From assembly GCF_023091745.1 (NCBI RefSeq), contig NC_068928.1, forward strand, positions 10,682,001 to 10,746,000: 64,000 bases of DNA, given 5' to 3'. This DNA comes from Budorcas taxicolor (lineage: Eukaryota > Chordata > Mammalia > Artiodactyla > Bovidae). The notes below the pieces were generated by a model. It had not been told where the DNA came from, made no database searches, and saw only the letters and a list, made by a program, of their open reading frames with translations. This document shows positions 57,058 to 64,000 of this stretch, piece after piece. The first letter of the stretch is position 1. Each line of letters opens with the position of its first letter. The position numbers and the translations under genes were made by a program.

Positions 57058-57560
57058 GTGATTTCTCTCCTCCCCCTCAACTATATTCTTAATTGCTATA
57101 AAATCTATATTTTGGTCTAAAATTCTCAGTGAAAAATTGTATTTCTAGCACAATTATAAGTCCTCTTGGAATGTGGGGTACATTTTATCATTCTTACTCC
57201 TGTCTTATTCTGCTTGGTTACTTGGTGAGGGTGCAGAGGAGATTGCTTCAGTTCTCCTCCGAGGTTAACTCTTTTAGCCCTTTGTTCTGGTCTCTGTATT
57301 TCTAAGTGATAAGCATGTTCTGCTGTGACTTAATTCAGTAGTTTTAGAATTACAGATTGACTTCCTATTTTATTCCTTTTATTCCTTTCTTCCTTTTTCC
57401 CATCCTCATCTGGCATCATTTTCTTTCGATCTACTGTTGCCTTCACAAACCTCCCATCAACTCTGTAAAACACCTTTCAGGCCAGTGTATGATCACGCTT
57501 ATTAGATAAGTGACTTTGCTCACCTATGCTGATCATTCTCTCGGCATAGCTGTCGTTATG

Positions 57561-57735
57561 GACTTCCCCTTCACTACAGTCCTTCAGATCCTCCTGACTT
57601 CCCCTTCACTACAGTCCTGCAGATCCTCCTGACTTCCCCTTCACTACAGTCCTTCAGATCCTCCTGACTTCCCCTCCACTACAATCCTTCAGATCCTCCT
57701 GACTTCCCCTTCACTACAGTCCTTCAGATCCTCCC
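57561..57735. repeat. 35-bp minisatellite, five copies
   Basis: Five consecutive 35-bp units beginning GACTTCCCCTTCACTACAGT and ending CTTCAGATCCTCCT. Only about five substitutions in total (for example CTGCAG in unit 2, CTCCACTACAAT in unit 4), so it is recent or homogenised. Confidence 0.97.
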
Positions 57736-58149
57736 GACTCCGTCAGCATTGGATCCTTTGTTTCTTACATCCCAGATTTTCCTTTTTCTTAGTTTGTGTC
57801 CTGTTCCCTTGCTTTGGTGACCATTTACTGGTGATTTCCTGAGAAACTGAATGAAGGGGAATTTGATACCAAATTTTTGCAGTGATGTTTCTTATTTTGA
57901 TTCTTATTATTTATTTTTACTGTTTCAGTCTTAAAAGTTTTCAGTCTTTTAGCTCCAGGGAATTTTCTTTTATGATCTCTTTGATAATTTTCCCTGGTTG
58001 TTTTCTTCTCTTAGAATTGGATTTACTTGGGTGTTGGACCTCCTAGAATGATCATCTGTTTTTCTTTCCTTTCCAGTTGTCCATTTCTTTATCTTTTTGT
58101 TTACTTTCTGAGGTTTTTCTAGAAATGTATTTTCTAATCATTTTTAAAA

Positions 58150-58280
58150 TTTAGTGTATTTATTTGGCTTTGCTGTGTGGCTTGTGGGATTTCATTAATA
58201 GTTGCCCAACCAGGGATCCAGTCCAGGCCCCTGGCAGTGCAAGTACAGAGTCTTAATCCCTGGACCACCAGGGAATTCCC
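58150..58280 (-). mobile_element. CHR-type SINE
   Basis: TTGGCTTTGCTGTGTGGCTT and reverse head GGACCACCAGGGAATTCCC. Confidence 0.88.
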
Positions 58281-58773
58281 TTACTGATTTTTTAAAAACT
58301 ATCACATTTGTAATTCCCCAAAGCTCTTTTTGTTGTTTTTTTTCTTTTTATACCTATCTATTTTATGAGTACAGTATCTTCTTTTATTCCTCTGAGACAT
58401 TTTAATTATAAATTCTTTGAAATATTCTTTTGTTTCCTGGGCGTGTCTCTTTTCTAAGTCCCTATCTTCTTTGACTTTGATTTAGTGTTTTGTTGCCATG
58501 TTAGGGCCCTTTAGATGTCTGGTGTCCTTGAAGAGTGGAAATCTGAGAAGCTCATCAGAAACTGTGTATGTGTAGCCTTCTCCAGTGTGCAGTCATGAGA
58601 TTAGCTGGCAGTTGACTAAGAACTTTTAAACGTCAGTGTCGGAAGGTCTTTTTTCTGATATGGATCAATTTGTGCTGGGAAAGATCCTTTATTATTTTGC
58701 CTAGAAAAAGCATTCTGGGGCTGGATGACAGACAGGAGATGGAGATCTCACCTTTCAACATCAGGTTTTTACT

Positions 58774-59230
58774 GAAATCACGTTTGTTTTGTTTTTAACT
58801 TTATTGATGTATAGTTGCTTTACAATGTTATGTTCATTTCTGCTGCACAGCAAAGCGATTCACTTACATATGCATATTCTTTTTCATCCATTATGGTTTA
58901 TCACATGACATTTATTATAGTTCCCTATGCTATATGGTAGGTCTCTGCTGTTTATCCAGCCTCTGTGTACTAGCTTGCATCTGCTTATCCCAAGCTCCCA
59001 AACCTTACCTCTACCTTCCCCAACTCCAGACGCAAGTGTATTTGCCTTGTGTGTCTATTTCTGTTCTGTAGATAGGTTTATTTGTTGTATTTTAGTTTAT
59101 GTAAGTGATATCATATGGTATTTTGTCTTTCTCTTTCTGACTTACTTTGCTTAAATATGGTAATATCTAGGTCCATCCATGTTGCTGCAGATAGCATTGT
59201 TTTGGTCTTTTTTATGGCTGAGTAACAAAG
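58774..59230 (-). mobile_element. ruminant L1 insertion, 5'-truncated, 13-bp target duplication
   Basis: Inverted L1 3' end TTATTGATGTATAGTTGCTT through TCCATCCATGTTGCTGCAGA. TCAGGTTTTTACT at 58761-58773 and 59231-59243 is perfect. Confidence 0.9.
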
Positions 59231-59487
59231 TCAGGTTTTTACTTCAGCACTCTTCTCTGTTTCTGATCCTTCACTTTTTTTTTTTTCTGGAGACTACATC
59301 TCTCCAAGTGGTAGTTCCTGGCTGGTTACTGTAGATATGGGAATCTTGCTGATCTATCTCTTCCTTACAGAAACTTTCAGATAATCCTCCTGTTTTCAGC
59401 CCTCCACCTTCTGCCTTCTGTAGTCCTTAATGATTCCATACTTTTTTCCTTTTCTTCTCTGTTATTTTTACTTCTAATTTTTGAACA

Positions 59488-59750
59488 CTGCCGTCTATGG
59501 GGTCACACACAGTCGGACATGACTGAAGTGACTTAGCAGTAGCAGCAGCAGCAGGGCTGCTGGTGGGTCAGATGGTAAAGACTCTGCCTGCAGTGCAGGA
59601 GACCCAGGTTCAATCCCTGGGTCTGGAAAATCCTCTGAAGAAGGGAATGGCTACCCACTGCCAGTATTCTTGCCTAGAAAATTCCATGGATAGAGGAGAC
59701 TGATGGGGTCACAAAGAGGCAGACGGAACTGAGTGACGAACACTAACTGT
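59488..59750 (+). mobile_element. BovA2 tail followed by Bov-tA
   Basis: TCTATGGGGTCACACACAGT and an AGC repeat (about 59535-59556), then head GGGCTGCTGGTGGGTCAGAT and a full BovA body. Confidence 0.88.
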
Positions 59751-62430
59751 TCAGGGCCTTACAGCTGGATTCACCGTTTTTAGAGTTATGTCTCTCTCCA
59801 GGCATTTAGGTTTGTTCACATCCCAGGATACTAAGTTATTCACAGCTGCTTTATCCTCACTCCGTTTTCACCTTTTGAGATGCAGAGTTACGTGTGTTTC
59901 TTTGTTTTATTAACCTTGGATTGTGTATGTTTGATTTCTTGTTCTTTTGGTTTGGGATTGAGTTCTGAAAAGATCTCACTGTCTTAAAATCTTAGTAGAA
60001 AACTATATTAAGACAATGAAGACGACTTTAAAAAAAAAACATAGTGTTTATATATCATCCTATTTCCCCTGATTTTTACTTAAGCAGTACAAATGACTTC
60101 TTAATTTAAAAACTGAGGAACAACTACTGTGACCACAGCTTTATTGGTGATTGTCTTAAAGAAGCAGTTTAGGTCTTTTCAACTCCAGTTTCTGCATCAG
60201 TAAGCCAGAATTAATCTGCTCTCTGGCTTTCCCCTTGGAATCATATGAGATTATGGATTTTTTTTTTTTATCTATTAAGTATTTTAAGTCTAAAATTGGA
60301 GACAGTATAGATAATACTTGCTCTTGCAGTGTTGAAAGAAGTACTGGTCAGGTTTCTTAGAATAATCCATTCCTTTTGATATGTTGTTTATGAACACCTG
60401 ATAATCAGGGCTGAGCAAAATTAGTCATAATTATATCTTGTGTCTGGCACAGATATCTTTAATGGAAAGAAGAGGGTTTTTTTTCCCTCCCCTACTGATG
60501 GTAAGTGGGTGTGATTAATATATTGGGAAGTCCATAGACTTGACTGCTGCTGTTAGTGAGGGTTCCTTTTTGTGCCCAGGCATCAAAGACCTAACTTGCT
60601 TTGCCTCTTCTCTTGCTTAGTTACCATGCGTTCTCACTGTTTGGTTTTTCTTTCCCTAAGCCTGGCTAGAGAATCACACACTGTCTCATTCATTCCTTGC
60701 TGTTCCTGAAAACAGGCTAGGGTGTAAGGTTTTAATTCCTAAATCCTTAGGTAAAGATAGCTGTGTTCTCCCTTTGAGTTTCTTCTTTTTATTTTGTTAT
60801 CCCTGGAAGCAGAGAGTACTAACCCTCTTGGCCTGAGTATGTGGTAAAAATTTACCTCTTTCTAACCTTAAAGATAAAATCATAAACCAGATGTTTCCTT
60901 GTCTTAAATGAGTTGCTTACATCTAAATTATCCATCTGGATTGATTAGTTCTCCTGGGCTTGTTTACTCGTTATGAGAAGGGTAGAATGCTGAGGAATAG
61001 GCTGTTTCCAACAACTCTCTCTCTGTCCTACCAGTTGCATCAAAAATGTACACTCTGGAAGCAAAATATTATTGCCCATGTCATTAGTTCAGCTCACATT
61101 GTAAATTTTAGACCCTTTGGCCAAAGGCTTGTAGCTCACAGATTGGTCATGTTTCTTTCATTCCTTCTTTTATTGAACCAGCTGAGAATCTGTCGTGTGT
61201 CAGGCATTTTGCTAGAGACTAGGGTTTAGCACTTGAGACGAATGTAATCTCTGCTCTCACTCTGCTTACTGTGTAATTCAAGGGAAGAACTGATAAGCTT
61301 ATCTTTATAATTCCTACTGTAGTCGAAACCTTCCCACTTTGAGGATTAAGCTTATACTAATTTCTTAGTGTTTATCAGTCGTTCCCCCCCGCCCCAAGTC
61401 TTATTTTCCTGGGTGTCTTCTATGTCCTTGTATTAAATAAGTAATCAGTTGCCTAGCCTTCTAATTCCTCATTGATTCCAGAGCCATCAGCGGTCACCTG
61501 GTCCATTTCACATCGCCAGGCCCCATAGTTGTATAATCCTCTTCTGAAACACTGGGCTATAATAGAACAACAGCATTCTCACTTCTTTATTCCTATAGTG
61601 CCTGGTCTTTGGCCCTTTAGTGCTTTGACCTTTCTGTTCTTTTTCTTCTCTTAGTCCCTTTTTAATTTCGCCTTGTACCTAATCTAGCCTAATCAACATG
61701 CTCTCAGTCACCTGCTATCCCTGGTTGACCTTATCCTGCAGAACACTCTAATCAGTTTATTTGTTAATACTCCTTTTTTCCTGTATCTCAGTTATTGAAC
61801 GTCACTGGCAGAAATCACACAAACGTTAAATTGCTACTGGGAAAATTCATAGTCCCCAACTCACGTAGACCCTCCGTACCCATCAAAGGTTCCTAGCCAG
61901 CCCCTTCATTCTCTCCAGCTAGTAGAGCCTTTACTGTCAGTCCCGCTGGTCTTTTTTAGCAAACTGCCTCTCTTCCTAATTGAGGCTGTCGGATATGATT
62001 CTCTTCATCTTTCTTGCCCTAATGCCGTGTTGTCTGCATTTTCACCTGTCTTTACTTCACTCTCTCCAGGCTTAGTGGGAGATGTGTTCTTCTTCTTTTC
62101 CAAGGCCAGACCCTCTCTTTTATGTTTGGATCCCCTCTCTTTCTGCCTGTTCAGGGTCTTTTCTTTGTCACTTCTCACTCTTTCTCCATCCTCTATCCTG
62201 ACTCCATTCTCTGTTTATATTCATGTCTTTGCCATATTTAGAAAATAAATCCTTTCTTCACTCAAAGTCTATCATAGCTTCCAGTCTCTGCTGTTCATAG
62301 ACTAATTTCTTAAGTCATTTTTTACTGTCTTTTTTACTCACTATGTTTTGAACTCACACTCTACTATTTTGATGAAACTCTTTTTCCCTTTGTCACCAGG
62401 GATCTAATTGCGGGATCCAGTAGTCTTTCC

Positions 62431-64000
62431 TTCAGTTCAGTTCAGTCGCTCAGTCGTGTCCGACTCTTTGCAACCCCATGAATTGCAGCATGCCAGGCCT
62501 CCCTGTCCATCACCAACTCCCAGAGTTCATTCAAACTCATGTCCATCGAGTTGATGATGCCATCCAGCCATCTCATCCTCTGTCATCCCCTTCTCCTCCT
62601 GCCCCCAATCCCTTCCAGCATCAGAGTCTTTTCCAGTGAGTCAACTCTTTGCATGAAGTGGCCAAAGTATTGGAGTTTCAGCTTTGGCATCATTCCTTCC
62701 AATGAACACCCAGGACTGATCTCCTTTAGAATGGACTGGTTGGATCTCCTTGCAGTCCAAGGGACTCTCAAGAGTCTTCTCCAACACCACACTTCAAAAG
62801 CATCAACTCTTCGGCACTCAGCCTTCTTCACATTCCAACTCTCACATCCATACATGACGACTAGAAAAACCATAGCCTTGACTAGACGGACCTTTGTTGG
62901 CAAAGTAATATCTCTGCTTTTGAATATGCTATCTAGGTTGGTCATAACTTTCCTTCCAAGGAGTAAGTGTCTTTTAATTTCATGGCTGCAATCACCATCT
63001 GCAGTGATTTTGGAGCCCCCCAAAATAAAGTCGGCCACTGTTTCCACTGTTTCCCCATCTATTTCCCCATGAAGTGATGGGACCGGATGCCGTGATCTTA
63101 AGCCAACTTTTTCACTCTCCACTTTCATCAAGAGGCTTTTGAGTTCCTCTTCACTTTCTGCCATAAGGGTGGTGTCATCTGCATTTCTGAGGTTATTGAT
63201 ATTTCTCCGGCAGTCTTGATTCCAGCTTGTGCTTCTTCCAGCCCAGCGTTTCTCATGATGTACTCTGCATATAAGTTAAATAAGCAGGGTGACAGTATAC
63301 AGCCTTGACGTACTCCTTTTCCTATTTGGAACCAGTCTGTTGTTCCGTGTCCAGTTCTAACTGTTGCTTCCTGACCTGCATGTGGGTTTCTCGAGGCAGG
63401 CCAGGTGGTCTGGTATTCCTGTGTCTCTCAGAATTTTCCACAGTTTATTGTGATCCACACAGTCAAAAACTTTGGCATAGTCAATAAAGCAGAAATAGAT
63501 GTTTTTCTGGAACTCTCTTGCTTTTTTGATGATCCAGCGGATGTTGGCAATTTGATCTCTGGTTCCTCTGCCTTTTCTGAAACCAGCTTCAGCATCTGGA
63601 AGTTCACGGTTCACATATTGCTGAAGCCTGGCTTGGAGAATTTTGAGCATTATTTTACTAGTGTGTGAGATGAGTGCAATTGTGTGGTAGTTGGAGCATT
63701 CTTTGGCATTTCCTTTCTTTGGGATTGGAATGAAAACTGACCTTTTCCAGTCCTGTGTCCACTGCTGAGTTTTCCAAATTTGCTGGCATATTGAGTGCAG
63801 CACTTTCACAGCATCATCTTTGAGGATTTGAAATAGCTCAACTGGAATTCCATCACCTCCACTAGCTTTGTTCATAGTGATGCTTTCTAAGGCCCACTTG
63901 ACTTCACATTCTAGGATGTCTGGCTCTAGGTGAGTGATCACACCATCATGATTATCTTGGTCGTGAGGATCTTTTTTGTACAGTTCTTTCGTGTATTCTT
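62431..64000 (-). mobile_element. BovB LINE with reverse transcriptase coding, cut by window edge
   Basis: Its 3' end is at 62431 and it runs off the right edge. Minus-strand 63941-63357 translates to RTE-type RT: NKASGGDGIPVELFQILKDD, IPIPKKGNAKECSNYHTIAL, then catalytic motif A in FIDYAKVFDCVDHNKLWKIL. 63164-62583 encodes the ORF2 C-terminus (VVMYGCESWNVKKAECRRVD). Frame shifts between the two parts show the copy is not intact. Confidence 0.95.

Larger units (their letters stand above)
57780..59480. repeat. probable old repeat, family unresolved
   Basis: GATCTCTTTGATAATTTTCC, then TGTCTGGTGTCCTTGAAGAG look like a decayed dispersed repeat, later hit by a CHR SINE (58150-58280) and an L1 (58774-59230). 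Naming needs a library search. Confidence 0.3.
57058..64000 (+). other. RPS6KB1: RPS6KB1 intron 4 (runs off the window)
   Basis: No further kinase exon seen. Contains a 35-bp tandem repeat (57561-57735), a SINE and an L1 insertion in what looks like an older repeat (57.8-59.5 kb), BovA2/Bov-tA (59488-59750) and a BovB (62431 to the edge). 59.75-62.43 kb is unique T-rich sequence with no gene signal. Confidence 0.75.

Noticed and set aside
57561..57735. CRISPR array
   Set aside because: Direct repeats are contiguous with no spacers and the genome is mammalian; it is a minisatellite.
57058..64000. Further RPS6KB1 exon (expected AMIVRNAKD start)
   Set aside because: I scanned the + strand for this and the following kinase segments and found none before the edge.

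Overview
The window is nuclear DNA from a ruminant, most likely cattle or a close bovid relative. The evidence is the repeat set: BovB (RTE) LINEs, Bov-tA and BovA2 SINEs, CHR-type cetartiodactyl tRNA SINEs and bovine-type L1 3' ends, beside older mammalian MIR, L2, Tigger, hAT, L1 and LTR relics. There are no bacterial, phage or organellar genes. Gene order matches the mammalian VMP1 - MIR21 - TUBD1 - RPS6KB1 block (human 17q23; its expected bovine counterpart is on chromosome 19).

Layout. 1-8500: the 3' part of VMP1 (+), with a long intron, the last two coding exons (6517-6619, 7669-7812) and the 3'UTR. The miR-21 hairpin (9154-9225, +) lies about 1.3 kb after the VMP1 stop. A likely private pri-miR-21 promoter with AP-1-like sites sits in the preceding VMP1 intron at about 5960-6110. 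About 10.1-22.7 kb is intergenic and repeat-rich. 22.7-45.3 kb: TUBD1 (-), all eight coding exons, which join in phase into an intact 453-residue delta-tubulin; its introns hold most of the BovB, Tigger and L1 nests. 46.1-46.63 kb: a GC-rich divergent promoter shared by TUBD1 and RPS6KB1. 46629-57057: the first four coding exons of RPS6KB1 (+), residues 1-127 of S6 kinase 1, including the TOS motif, glycine loop and catalytic lysine. The rest of the kinase lies beyond the right edge. The window ends inside RPS6KB1 intron 4 within a BovB LINE.

How the genes relate. RPS6KB1 makes the mTORC1-activated kinase that promotes translation and growth. VMP1 is an ER protein needed for autophagosome formation. 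miR-21 can be expressed from its own promoter or by VMP1 read-through. TUBD1 is a centriolar tubulin. VMP1/miR-21 and TUBD1 converge; TUBD1 and RPS6KB1 diverge from one promoter.

Most notable observations: (i) the divergent promoter contains about nine TGCGCATG-like (NRF1 half-site) motifs, mostly 40-44 bp apart, which looks like a decayed tandem repeat serving as a promoter; (ii) a 14-codon upstream ORF in RPS6KB1 ends in an ATGA overlap with the main start codon; (iii) the RPS6KB1 exon 1 donor lies in a G-quadruplex-capable run; (iv) no canonical AATAAA occurs between the VMP1 stop and the miR-21 hairpin; (v) several transposon-in-transposon nests have readable target-site duplications. I found no clearly new protein-coding system. 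Repeat family names and boundaries are by eye and approximate.
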